DNA of 64,000 bases, taken from positions 124,001 through 188,000 of the forward strand of contig NC_135061.1 of NCBI RefSeq assembly GCF_051014685.1, written 5' to 3'. The notes below the pieces were generated by a model. That model worked only from the letters and a program-made list of their open reading frames with translations, searched no databases and was not told the DNA's origin. Shown in pieces: positions 18,406-34,680 of the stretch; positions within the stretch are counted from its first letter, which is position 1, and each line of letters begins with the position of its first letter. The translations under genes were made by a program, and so were the position numbers. Origin of the DNA: Ptiloglossa arizonensis. Taxonomy: Eukaryota > Arthropoda > Insecta > Hymenoptera > Colletidae.

Positions 18406-21400
18406 GCATAAGTTCTAGGATATGCGTTATATATTATATGTTATACGTTGTACGTTATACGTTATACGTTATACGTTATACGTTATACGTTATACGTTAT
18501 ACGTTATACGTTATACGTTATACGTTATACGTTATACTTTATACGTTATACGCTATACGTTATACGTTATTCAGCATAAGTTCTAGGATATGCGTTATAC
18601 ATTGTATGTTATACGTTATACATTATACGTTATACGTTGTACGTTATACGGTATACGATATACGATATACGTTACACGTTATCCGTTATACGTTATACGT
18701 TATACGTTATACGTATTACGTTATACGTTATACGTTATACGTTATACGTTATACGTAATACGTTATACGTTATACGTTATACGTTATACGTTATACGTTA
18801 TACGTTATACGTTATACGTTATACGTTATACGCTATACGTTATACGTTATTCAGCATAAGTTCTAGGATATGCGTTATACATTATATGTTATACGTTATA
18901 CAATATACGTTATACGTTGTACGTTATACGGTATACGATATACGATATACGTTACACGTTATCCGTTATACGTTATACGTTATACGTTATACGTTATACG
19001 TTATACGTTATACGTTATACGTTATACGTTATACGTAATACGTTATACGTTATACGTTATACGTTATACGTTATACGTTATACGTTATACGTTATACGTT
19101 ATACGTTATACGTTATACGTTATACGTTATAGGTTATACGTTATACGTTATACGTTATACGTTATACGGTATACGTTATACGTTATACGTTATACGTTCT
19201 ACGTTATACGTTATACGTTATACGTTATAAGTTATACGTTATACGTTATACGTTATACTTTATACGTTATACGTTATACGTTATACGTTATACGTTATAC
19301 GTTATACGTTATACGTTATACGTTATACGCTATACGTTATACGTTATTCAGCATAAGTTCTAGGATATGCGTTATACATTATATGTTATACGTTATACAA
19401 TATACGTTATACGTTGTACGTTATACGGTATACGATATACGATATACGTTACACGTTATCCGTTATACGTTATACGTTATACGTTATACGTATTACGTTA
19501 TACGTTATACGTTATACGTTAAAAGTTATACGTTATACGTTATACCTTATACGTTAAAAGTTATACGTTATACGTTATACGTTAAAAGTTATACGTTATA
19601 CGTTATACGTTAAAAGTTATACGTTATACGTTATACGTTATACACTATATGTTATACGTTATACGTTATACACTATACGTTATACGGCATAAGTTCTAGG
19701 ATATGCGTTATATATTATATGTTATACGTTGTACGTTATACGTTATACGTTATACGTTATACGTTATACGTTATACGTTATACGTTATACGTTATACGTT
19801 ATACGTTATACGTTATACGTTATACGTTTTACGCTATACGTTATACGTTATTCAGCATAAGTTCTAGGATATGCGTTATACATTATATGTTATACGTTAT
19901 ACAATATACGTTATACGTTGTACGTTATACGGTATACGATATACGATATACGTTACACGTTATCCGTTATACGTTATACGTTATACGTTATACGTATTAC
20001 GTTATACGTTATACGTTATACGTTAAAAGTTATACGTTATACGTTATACGTTATACGTTAAAAGTTATACGTTATACGTTATACGTTAAAAGTTATACGT
20101 TATACGTTATACGTTATACACTATATGTTATACGTTATACGTTATACACTATACGTTATACGGCATAAGTTCTAGGATATGCGTTATATATTATATGTTA
20201 TACGTTGTACGTTATACGTTATACGTTATACGTTATACGTTATACGTTATACGTTATACGTTATACGTTATACGTTATACGTTATACGTTATACGTTATA
20301 CGTTACACGCTATACGTTATACGTTATTCAGCATAAGTTCTAGGATATGCGTTATACATTATATGTTATACGTTATACAATATACGTTATACGTTGTACG
20401 TTATACGGTATACGATATACGATATACGTTACACGTTATCCGTTATACGTTATACGTTATACGTTATACGTATTACGTTATACGTTATACGTTATACGTT
20501 ATACGTTATACGTTATACGTTATACGTTATACGTTATACGTTATACGTTATACGTTATACGTTATACGTTATACGTTATACGTTACACGTTATATGTTAT
20601 ACGTTATACGTTATACGTTATACGTTATACGTTATACGTCATACGTTATACGTTAAAAGATATACGTTATACGTTATACATTATACGTTATACGGCATAA
20701 GTTCTAGGATATGCGTTATAGATTATATGTTATACGTTATACATTATACGTTATACGTTATACGTTATACGTTACACGTTATGCGTTATACGTTATACGT
20801 TATACGTTATACGTTATACGTTATACGTTTTACGTTATACGTTATACGTTAAAAGTTATACGTTATACGTTATACATTATACTTTTTACGGCATAAGTTC
20901 TAGGATATGCGTTATAGATTATACGTTATACGTTATACGTTATACGTTATACGTTATACGTTATACGTTATACGTTATACGTTATACGTTATACGTTATA
21001 CGTTATACGTTATACGTTATACGTTATACGTTATACGTTATACGTTATACGTTATACGTTATACGTTATACGTTATACGTTATACGTTCTACGTTCTACG
21101 TTCTACGTTATACGTTATACGTTATACGTAATACGTTATACGTTATACGTTATACGTTATACGTTATACGTTATACGTTATACGTTATACGTTATACGTT
21201 ATACGTTATACGTTATACGTTATACGTTATACGTTATACGTTATACGTTATACGTTATACGTTATACGTTATACGTTATACGCTATACGTTATACGTTAT
21301 TCAGCATAAGTTCTAGGATATGCGTTATACATTATATGTTATACGTTATACAATATACGTTATACGTTGTACGTTATACGGTATACGATATACGATATAC

Positions 21401-24400
21401 GTTACACGTTATCCGTTATACGTTATACGTTATACGTTATACGTATTACGTTATACGTTATACGTTATACGTTATACGTATTACGTTATACGTTATACGT
21501 TATACGTTAAAAGTTATACGTTATACGTTATACGTTATACGTATTACGTTATACGTTATACGTTATACGTTAAAAGTTATACGTTATACGTTATACGTTA
21601 AAAGTTATACGTTATACGTTATACGTTATACACTATATGTTATACGTTATACGTTATACACTATACGTTATACGGCATAAGTTCTAGGATATGCGTTATA
21701 TATTATATGTTATACGTTGTACGTTATACGTTATACGTTATACGTTATACGTTATACGTTATACGATATACTTTATACGTTATACGTTATACGTTATACG
21801 TTATACGTTATACGTTATACGTTATACGTTATACGTTATACGCTATACGTTATACGTTATACGTTATACGTTATATGTTATAGGTTATACGTAATACGTT
21901 ATACGTTATACGTTATACGTTATACGTTATACGTTATACGTTATACGTTATACGTTATACGTTATACGTTATACGTTATACGTTACACGCTATACGTTAT
22001 ACGTTATTCAGCATAAGTTCTAGGATATGCGTTATACATTATATGTTATACGTTATACAATATACGTTATACGTTGTACGTTATACGGTATACGATATAC
22101 GATATACGTTACACGTTATCCGTTATACGTTATACGTTATACGTTATACGTATTACGTTATACGTTATACGTTATACGTTATACGTTATACGTTATACGT
22201 TATACGTTATACGTTATACGTTATACGTTATACGTTATACGTTATACGTTATACGTTACACGTTATATGTTATACGTTATACGTTATACGTTATACACTA
22301 TACGTTATACGGCATAAGTTCTAGGATATGCGTTATATATTATATGTTATACGTTGCACGTTATACGTTATACGTTATACGTTATACGTTATACGTTATA
22401 CGTTATACGTTATACGTTATACGTTATACGTTATACGTTATACTTTATACGTTATACGCTATACGTTATACGTTATTCAGCATAAGTTCTAGGATATGCG
22501 TTATACATTGTATGTTATACGTTATACATTATACGTTATACGTTGTACGTTATACGGTATACGATATACGATATACGTTACACGTTATCCGTTATACGTT
22601 ATACGTTATACGTTATACGTATTACGTTATACGTTATACGTTATACGTTATACGTTATACGTAATACGTTATACGTTATACGTTATACGTTATACGTTAT
22701 ACGTTATACGTTATACGTTATACGTTATACGTTATACGCTATACGTTATACGTTATTCAGCATAAGTTCTAGGATATGCGTTATACATTATATGTTATAC
22801 GTTATACAATATACGTTATACGTTGTACGTTATACGGTATACGATATACGATATACGTTACACGTTATCCGTTATACGTTATACGTTATACGTTATACGT
22901 TATACGTTATACGTTATACGTTATACGTTATACGTTATACGTAATACGTTATACGTTATACGTTATACGTTATACGTTATACGTTATACGTTATACGTTA
23001 TACGTTATACGTTATACGTTATACGTTATACGTTATAGGTTATACGTTATACGTTATACGTTATACGTTATACGGTATACGTTATACGTTATACGTTATA
23101 CGTTCTACGTTATACGTTATACGTTATACGTTATAAGTTATACGTTATACGTTATACGTTATACTTTATACGTTATACGTTATACGTTATACGTTATACG
23201 TTATACGTTATACGTTATACGTTATACGTTATACGCTATACGTTATACGTTATTCAGCATAAGTTCTAGGATATGCGTTATACATTATATGTTATACGTT
23301 ATACAATATACGTTATACGTTGTACGTTATACGGTATACGATATACGATATACGTTACACGTTATCCGTTATACGTTATACGTTATACGTTATACGTATT
23401 ACGTTATACGTTATACGTTATACGTTAAAAGTTATACGTTATACGTTATACCTTATACGTTAAAAGTTATACGTTATACGTTATACGTTAAAAGTTATAC
23501 GTTATACGTTATACGTTAAAAGTTATACGTTATACGTTATACGTTATACACTATATGTTATACGTTATACGTTATACACTATACGTTATACGGCATAAGT
23601 TCTAGGATATGCGTTATATATTATATGTTATACGTTGTACGTTATACGTTATACGTTATACGTTATACGTTATACGTTATACGTTATACGTTATACGTTA
23701 TACGTTATACGTTATACGTTATACGTTATACGTTTTACGCTATACGTTATACGTTATTCAGCATAAGTTCTAGGATATGCGTTATACATTATATGTTATA
23801 CGTTATACAATATACGTTATACGTTGTACGTTATACGGTATACGATATACGATATACGTTACACGTTATCCGTTATACGTTATACGTTATACGTTATACG
23901 TATTACGTTATACGTTATACGTTATACGTTAAAAGTTATACGTTATACGTTATACGTTATACGTTAAAAGTTATACGTTATACGTTATACGTTAAAAGTT
24001 ATACGTTATACGTTATACGTTATACACTATATGTTATACGTTATACGTTATACACTATACGTTATACGGCATAAGTTCTAGGATATGCGTTATATATTAT
24101 ATGTTATACGTTGTACGTTATACGTTATACGTTATACGTTATACGTTATACGTTATACGTTATACGTTATACGTTATACGTTATACGTTATACGTTATAC
24201 GTTATACGTTACACGCTATACGTTATACGTTATTCAGCATAAGTTCTAGGATATGCGTTATACATTATATGTTATACGTTATACAATATACGTTATACGT
24301 TGTACGTTATACGGTATACGATATACGATATACGTTACACGTTATCCGTTATACGTTATACGTTATACGTTATACGTATTACGTTATACGTTATACGTTA

Positions 24401-24977
24401 TACGTTATACGTTATACGTTATACGTTATACGTTATACGTTATACGTTATACGTTATACGTTATACGTTATACGTTATACGTTATACGTTACACGTTATA
24501 TGTTATACGTTATACGTTATACTTTATACGTTATACGTTATACGTCATACGTTATACGTTAAAAGATATACGTTATACGTTATACATTATACGTTATACG
24601 GCATAAGTTCTAGGATATGCGTTATAGATTATATGTTATACGTTATACGTTATACGTTATACGTTATACGTTATACGTTACACGTTATGCGTTATACGTT
24701 ATACGTTATACGTTATACGTTATACGTTATACGTTATACGTTATACGTTATACGTTAAAAGTTATACGTTATACGTTATACATTATACTTTTTACGGCAT
24801 AAGTTCTAGGATATGCGTTATAGATTATACGTTATACGTTATACGTTATACGTTATACGTTATACGTTATACGTTATACGTTATACGTTATACGTTATAC
24901 GTTATACGTTATACGTTATACGTTATACGTTATACGTTATACGTTATACGTTATACGTTATACGTTATACGTTATAC
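18406..24977 (+). repeat. Tandem duplication, 3,906-bp period
   Basis: Boxes at 18406, 18574, 18854, 19351, 19687, 20163, 20331, 20695 and 20891 recur with types preserved at 22312, 22480, 22760, 23257, 23593, 24069, 24237, 24601 and 24797, all offset by exactly 3,906 bp (558 x 7). After the last pair the copies differ by two heptamers before a GTTCTAC triplet. The copies are nearly identical, implying recent duplication. Confidence 0.9.
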
Positions 24978-26238
24978 GTTCTACGTTCTACGTTCTACGT
25001 TATACGTTATACGTTATACGTAATACGTTATACGTTATACGTTATACGTTATACGTTATACGTTATACGTTATACGTTATACGTTATACGTTATACGTTA
25101 TACGTTATACGTTATACGTTATACGTTATACGTTATACGTTATACGTTATACGTTATACGTTATACGTTATACGTATTACGTTATACGTTATACGTTATA
25201 CGTTAAAAGTTATACGTTATACGTTATACGTTAAAAGTTATACGTTATACGTTATACGTTATACACTATATGTTATACGTTATACGTTATACACTATACG
25301 TTATACGGCATAAGTTCTAGGATATGCGTTATATATTATATGTTATACGTTGTACGTTATACGTTATACGTTATACGTTATACGTTATACGTTATACGAT
25401 ATACTTTATACGTTATACGTTATACGTTATACGTTATACGTTATACGTTATACGTTATACGTTATACGTTATACGTTAAAAGTTATACGTTATACGTTAT
25501 ACATTATACTTTTTACGGCATAAGTTCTAGGATATGCGTTATAGATTATACGTTATACGTTATACGTTATACGTTATACGTTATACGTTATACGTTATAC
25601 GTTATACGTTATACGTTATACGTTATACGTTATACGTTATACGTTATACGTTATACGTTATACGTTATACGTTATACGTTATACGTTATACGTTATACGT
25701 TCTACGTTCTACGTTCTACGTTATACGTTATACGTTATACGTAATACGTTATACGTTATACGTTATACGTTATACGTTATACGTTATACGTTATACGTTA
25801 TACGTTATACGTTATACGTTATACGTTATACGTTATACGTTATACGTTATACGTTATACGTTATACGTTATACGTTATACGTTATACGTTATACGTATTA
25901 CGTTATACGTTATACGTTATACGTTAAAAGTTATACGTTATACGTTATACGTTAAAAGTTATACGTTATACGTTATACGTTATACACTATATGTTATACG
26001 TTATACGTTATACACTATACGTTATACGGCATAAGTTCTAGGATATGCGTTATATATTATATGTTATACGTTGTACGTTATACGTTATACGTTATACGTT
26101 ATACGTTATACGTTATACGATATACTTTATACGTTATACGTTATACGTTATACGTTATACGTTATACGTTATACGTTATACGTTATACGTTATACGCTAT
26201 ACGTTATACGTTATACGTTATACGTTATATGTTATAGG
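24797..26238 (+). repeat. Tandem duplication, 721-bp period
   Basis: The box pair 24797 (C) and 25308 (B) recurs at 25518 and 26029, offset 721 bp (103 x 7), with the same GTTCTAC triplet, GTAATAC and GTTAAAA variants between. The outer limits are approximate. Confidence 0.85.
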
Positions 26239-29200
26239 TTATACGTAATACGTTATACGTTATACGTTATACGTTATACGTTATACGTTATACGTTATAC
26301 GTTATACGTTATACGTTATACGTTATACGTTATACGTTACACGCTATACGTTATACGTTATTCAGCATAAGTTCTAGGATATGCGTTATACATTATATGT
26401 TATACGTTATACAATATACCTTATACGTTGTACGTTATACGGTATACGATATACGATATACGTTACACGTTATCCGTTATACGTTATACGTTATACGTTA
26501 TACGTATTACGTTATACGTTATACGTTATACGTTATACGTTATACGTTATACGTTATACGTTATACGTTATACGTTATACGTTATACGTTATACGTTATA
26601 CGTTATACGTTACACGTTATATGTTATACGTTATACGTTATACGTTATACGTTATACGTTATACGTCATACGTTATACGTTAAAAGATATACGTTATACG
26701 TTATACATTATACGTTATACGGCATAAGTTCTAGGATATGCGTTATAGATTATATGTTATACGTTATACGTTATACGTTATACGTTATACGTTATACGTT
26801 ACACGTTATGCGTTATACGTTATACGTTATACGTTATACGTTATACGTTATACGTTATACGTTATACGTTATACGTTAAAAGTTATACGTTATACGTTAT
26901 ACATTATACTTTTTACGGCATAAGTTCTAGGATATGCGTTATAGATTATACGTTATACGTTATACGTTATACGTTATACGTTATACGTTATACGTTATAC
27001 GTTATACGTTATACGTTATACGTTATACGTTAAAAGTTATACGTTATACGTTATACATTATACTTTTTACGGCATAAGTTCTAGGATATGCGTTATAGAT
27101 TATACGTTATACGTTATACGTTATACGTTATACGTTATACGTTATACGTTATACGTTATACGTTATACGTTATACGTTATACGTTATACGTTATACGTTA
27201 TACGTTATACGTTATACGTTATACGTTATACGTTATACGTTATACGTTATACGTTATACGTTATACGTTCTACGTTCTACGTTCTACGTTCTACGTTATA
27301 CGTTATACGTTATACGTAATACGTTATACGTTATACGTTATACGTTATACGTTATACGTTATACGTTATACGTTATACGTTATACGTTATACGTTATACG
27401 TTATACGTTATACGTTATACGTTATACGTTATACGTTATACGTTATACGTTATACGTTATACGTTATACGTTATACGCTATACGTTATACGTTATTCAGC
27501 ATAAGTTCTAGGATATGCGTTATACATTATATGTTATACGTTATACAATATACGTTATACGTTGTACGTTATACGGTATACGATATACGATATACGTTAC
27601 ACGTTATCCGTTATACGTTATACGTTATACGTTATACGTATTACGTTATACGTTATACGTTATACGTTATACGTATTACGTTATACGTTATACGTTATAC
27701 GTTAAAAGTTATACGTTATACGTTATACGTTATACGTATTACGTTATACGTTATACGTTATACGTTAAAAGTTATACGTTATACGTTATACGTTAAAAGT
27801 TATACGTTATACGTTATACGTTATACACTATATGTTATACGTTATACGTTATACACTATACGTTATACGGCATAAGTTCTAGGATATGCGTTATATATTA
27901 TATGTTATACGTTGTACGTTATACGTTATACGTTATACGTTATACGTTATACGTTATACGATATACTTTATACGTTATACGTTATACGTTATACGTTATA
28001 CGTTATACGTTATACGTTATACGTTATACGTTATACGTTATACGCTATACGTTATACGTTATACGTTATACGTTATATGTTATAGGTTATACGTAATACG
28101 TTATACGTTATACGTTATACGTTATACGTTCTGCGTTCTACGTTATACGTTATACGTTATACGTTATACGTTATACGTTATACGTTATACGTTATACGTT
28201 ATACGTTATACGTTATACGTTATACGTTATACGTTATACGTTATACGTTATACGTTATACGTTATACGTTATACGTTATACGTTATACGTTCTACGTTCT
28301 ACGTTCTACGTTATACGTTATACGTTATACGTTATACGTTATACGTTATACGTTATACGTTATACGTTATACGTTATACGTTATACGTTATACGTTATAC
28401 GTTATACGTTATACGTTATACGTTATACGTTATACGTTATACGTTATACGTTATACGTTATACGTTATACGTTATGCGTTATACGTTATACGTTATAGGT
28501 TATACGTTATAGGTTATACGTTATACGTTATACGTTATGCGTTATACGTTATGCGTTATACGTTATACGTTATACGTTATACGTTATACGTTATACGTTA
28601 TACGTTATACGTTATACGTTATACGTTATACGTTATACGTTAAAAGTTATACGGTATACGTTATACGTTAAAAGTTATACGTTATACGTTATACGTTATA
28701 CACTATATGTTATACATTATACGTTATACACTATACGTTATACGGCATAAGTTCTAGCATATGCGTTATATATTATATGTTATACGTTGTACGTTATACG
28801 TTATACGTTATACGTTATACGTTATACGTTATACGTTATACGTTATACGTTATACGTTATACGTTATACGTTATACGTTATACGTTATACGTTATACGTT
28901 ATACGATATACTTTATACGTTATACGTTATACGTTATACGTTATACGTTATACGTTATACGTTATACGTTATACGTTATACGCTATACGTTATACGTTAT
29001 ACGTTATACGTTATATGTTATAGGTTATACGTAATACGTTATACGTTATACGTTATACGTTATACGTTCTGCGTTCTACGTTATACGTTATACGTTATAC
29101 GTTATACGTTATACGTTATACGTTATACGTTATACGTTATACGTTATACGTTATACGTTATACGTTATACGTTATACGTTATACGTTATACGTTATACGT

Positions 29201-32200
29201 TATACGTTATACGTTATACGTTATACGTTCTACGTTCTACGTTCTACGTTATACGTTATACGTTATACGTTATACGTTATACGTTATACGTTATACGTTA
29301 TACGTTATACGTTATACGTTATACGTTATACGTTATACGTTATACGTTATACGTTATACGTTATACGTTATACGTTATACGTTATACGTTATACGTTATA
29401 CGTTATACGTTATACGTTATGCGTTATACGTTATACGTTATAGGTTATACGTTATAGGTTATACGTTATACGTTATACGTTATGCGTTATACGTTATGCG
29501 TTATACGTTATACGTTATACGTTATACGTTATACGTTATACGTTATACGTTATACGTTATACGTTATACGTTATACGTTATACGTTAAAAGTTATACGGT
29601 ATACGTTATACGTTAAAAGTTATACGTTATACGTTATACGTTATACACTATATGTTATACGTTATACGTTATACACTATACGTTATACGGCATAAGTTCT
29701 AGGATATGCGTTATATATTATATGTTATACGTTGTACGTTATACGTTATACGTTATACGTTATACGTTATACGTTATACGTTATACGTTATACGTTATAC
29801 GTTATACGTTATACGTTATACGTTATACGTTATACGTTATACGTTATACGTTATACGTTATACGTTATACGTTATACGTTAAAAGTTATACGTTATACGT
29901 TATACATTATACGTTATACGTTATACATTATACGTTATACGGCATAAGTTCTAGGATATGCGTTATAGATTATATGTTATACGTTATACGTTATACGTTA
30001 TACGTTATACGTTATACGTTACACGTTATACGTTATACGTTATACGTTATACGTTATACGTTATACGTTATACGTTATACGTTATACACTATATGTTATA
30101 CGTTATACGTTATACACTATACGTTATACGGCATAAGTTCTAGGATATGCGTTATAGATTATATGTTATACGTTATACGTTACACGTTATACGTTATACG
30201 TTATACGTTATACGTTATACGTATTACGTTATACGTTATACGTTATACGTTAAAAGTTATACGGTATACGTTATACGTTAAAAGTTATACGTTATACGTT
30301 ATACGTTATACACTATATGTTATACGTTATACGTTATACACTATACGTTATACGGCATAAGTTCTAGGATATGCGTTATATATTATATGTTATACGTTGT
30401 ACGTTATACGTTATACGTTATACGTTATACGTTATACGTTATACGATATACTTTATACGTTATACGTTATACGTTATACGTTATACGTTATACGTTATAC
30501 GTTATACGTTATACGTTATACGCTATACGTTATACGTTATACGTTATACGTTATATGTTATAGGTTATACGTAATACGTTATACGTTATACGTTATACGT
30601 TATACGTTATACGTTATACGTTATACGTTATACGTTATACGTTATACGTTATACGTTATACGTTACACGCTATACGTTATACGTTATTCAGCATAAGTTC
30701 TAGGATATGCGTTATACATTATATGTTATACGTTATACAATATACCTTATACGTTGTACGTTATACGGTATACGATATACGATATACGTTACACGTTATC
30801 CGTTATACGTTATACGTTATACGTTATACGTATTACGTTATACGTTATACGTTATACGTTATACGTTATACGTTATACGTTATACGTTATACGTTATACG
30901 TTATACGTTATACGTTATACGTTATACGTTATACGTTACACGTTATATGTTATACGTTATACGTTATACGTTATACGTTATACGTTATACGTCATACGTT
31001 ATACGTTAAAAGATATACGTTATACGTTATACATTATACGTTATACGGCATAAGTTCTAGGATATGCGTTATAGATTATATGTTATACGTTATACGTTAT
31101 ACGTTATACGTTATACGTTATACGTTACACGTTATGCGTTATACGTTATACGTTATACGTTATACGTTATACGTTATACGTTATACGTTATACGTTATAC
31201 GTTAAAAGTTATACGTTATACGTTATACATTATACTTTTTACGGCATAAGTTCTAGGATATGCGTTATAGATTATACGTTATACGTTATACGTTATACGT
31301 TATACGTTATACGTTATACGTTATACGTTATACGTTATACGTTATACGTTATACGTTAAAAGTTATACGTTATACGTTATACATTATACTTTTTACGGCA
31401 TAAGTTCTAGGATATGCGTTATAGATTATACGTTATACGTTATACGTTATACGTTATACGTTATACGTTATACGTTATACGTTATACGTTATACGTTATA
31501 CGTTATACGTTATACGTTATACGTTATACGTTATACGTTATACGTTATACGTTATACGTTATACGTTATACGTTATACGTTATACGTTATACGTTCTACG
31601 TTCTACGTTCTACGTTCTACGTTATACGTTATACGTTATACGTAATACGTTATACGTTATACGTTATACGTTATACGTTATACGTTATACGTTATACGTT
31701 ATACGTTATACGTTATACGTTATACGTTATACGTTATACGTTATACGTTATACGTTATACGTTATACGTTATACGTTATACGTTATACGTTATACGTTAT
31801 ACGCTATACGTTATACGTTATTCAGCATAAGTTCTAGGATATGCGTTATACATTATATGTTATACGTTATACAATATACGTTATACGTTGTACGTTATAC
31901 GGTATACGATATACGATATACGTTACACGTTATCCGTTATACGTTATACGTTATACGTTATACGTATTACGTTATACGTTATACGTTATACGTTATACGT
32001 ATTACGTTATACGTTATACGTTATACGTTAAAAGTTATACGTTATACGTTATACGTTATACGTATTACGTTATACGTTATACGTTATACGTTAAAAGTTA
32101 TACGTTATACGTTATACGTTAAAAGTTATACGTTATACGTTATACGTTATACACTATATGTTATACGTTATACGTTATACACTATACGTTATACGGCATA

Positions 32201-34680
32201 AGTTCTAGGATATGCGTTATATATTATATGTTATACGTTGTACGTTATACGTTATACGTTATACGTTATACGTTATACGTTATACGATATACTTTATACG
32301 TTATACGTTATACGTTATACGTTATACGTTATACGTTATACGTTATACGTTATACGTTATACGTTATACGCTATACGTTATACGTTATACGTTATACGTT
32401 ATATGTTATAGGTTATACGTAATACGTTATACGTTATACGTTATACGTTATACGTTCTGCGTTCTACGTTATACGTTATACGTTATACGTTATACGTTAT
32501 ACGTTATACGTTATACGTTATACGTTATACGTTATACGTTATACGTTATACGTTATACGTTATACGTTATACGTTATACGTTATACGTTATACGTTATAC
32601 GTTATACGTTATACGTTCTACGTTCTACGTTCTACGTTATACGTTATACGTTATACGTTATACGTTATACGTTATACGTTATACGTTATACGTTATACGT
32701 TATACGTTATACGTTATACGTTATACGTTATACGTTATACGTTATACGTTATACGTTATACGTTATACGTTATACGTTATACGTTATACGTTATACGTTA
32801 TGCGTTATACGTTATACGTTATAGGTTATACGTTATAGGTTATACGTTATACGTTATACGTTATGCGTTATACGTTATGCGTTATACGTTATACGTTATA
32901 CGTTATACGTTATACGTTATACGTTATACGTTATACGTTATACGTTATACGTTATACGTTATACGTTAAAAGTTATACGGTATACGTTATACGTTAAAAG
33001 TTATACGTTATACGTTATACGTTATACACTATATGTTATACATTATACGTTATACACTATACGTTATACGGCATAAGTTCTAGCATATGCGTTATATATT
33101 ATATGTTATACGTTGTACGTTATACGTTATACGTTATACGTTATACGTTATACGTTATACGTTATACGTTATACGTTATACGTTATACGTTATACGTTAT
33201 ACGTTATACGTTATACGTTATACGTTATACGATATACTTTATACGTTATACGTTATACGTTATACGTTATACGTTATACGTTATACGTTATACGTTATAC
33301 GTTATACGCTATACGTTATACGTTATACGTTATACGTTATATGTTATAGGTTATACGTAATACGTTATACGTTATACGTTATACGTTATACGTTCTGCGT
33401 TCTACGTTATACGTTATACGTTATACGTTATACGTTATACGTTATACGTTATACGTTATACGTTATACGTTATACGTTATACGTTATACGTTATACGTTA
33501 TACGTTATACGTTATACGTTATACGTTATACGTTATACGTTATACGTTATACGTTCTACGTTCTACGTTCTACGTTATACGTTATACGTTATACGTTATA
33601 CGTTATACGTTATACGTTATACGTTATACGTTATACGTTATACGTTATACGTTATACGTTATACGTTATACGTTATACGTTATACGTTATACGTTATACG
33701 TTATACGTTATACGTTATACGTTATACGTTATACGTTATACGTTATGCGTTATACGTTATACGTTATAGGTTATACGTTATAGGTTATACGTTATACGTT
33801 ATACGTTATGCGTTATACGTTATGCGTTATACGTTATACGTTATACGTTATACGTTATACGTTATACGTTATACGTTATACGTTATACGTTATACGTTAT
33901 ACGTTATACGTTAAAAGTTATACGGTATACGTTATACGTTAAAAGTTATACGTTATACGTTATACGTTATACACTATATGTTATACGTTATACGTTATAC
34001 ACTATACGTTATACGGCATAAGTTCTAGGATATGCGTTATATATTATATGTTATACGTTGTACGTTATACGTTATACGTTATACGTTATACGTTATACGT
34101 TATACGTTATACGTTATACGTTATACGTTATACGTTATACGTTATACGTTATACGTTATACGTTATACGTTATACGTTATACGTTATACGTTATACGTTA
34201 TACGTTAAAAGTTATACGTTATACGTTATACATTATACGTTATACGTTATACATTATACGTTATACGGCATAAGTTCTAGGATATGCGTTATAGATTATA
34301 TGTTATACGTTATACGTTATACGTTATACGTTATACGTTATACGTTACACGTTATACGTTATACGTTATACGTTATACGTTATACGTTATACGTTATACG
34401 TTATACGTTATACACTATATGTTATACGTTATACGTTATACACTATACGTTATACGGCATAAGTTCTAGGATATGCGTTATAGATTATATGTTATACGTT
34501 ATACGTTACACGTTATACGTTATACGTTATACGTTATACGTTATACGTATTACGTTATACGTTATACGTTATACGTTAAAAGTTATACGGTATACGTTAT
34601 ACGTTAAAAGTTATACGTTATACGTTATACGTTATACACTATATGTTATACGTTATACGTTATACACTATACGTTATACG
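26029..34680 (+). repeat. Tandem duplication, 4,326-bp period
   Basis: Eleven boxes from 26029 to 30131 recur in order at 30355 to 34457, every offset exactly 4,326 bp (618 x 7), and the box at 30355 recurs at 34681. The copies share rare private variants, for example CTAGC in the boxes at 28745 and 33071 and CTTATAC near 26420 and 30746, so they are close to identical. This is the cleanest large duplication in the window. Confidence 0.95.
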
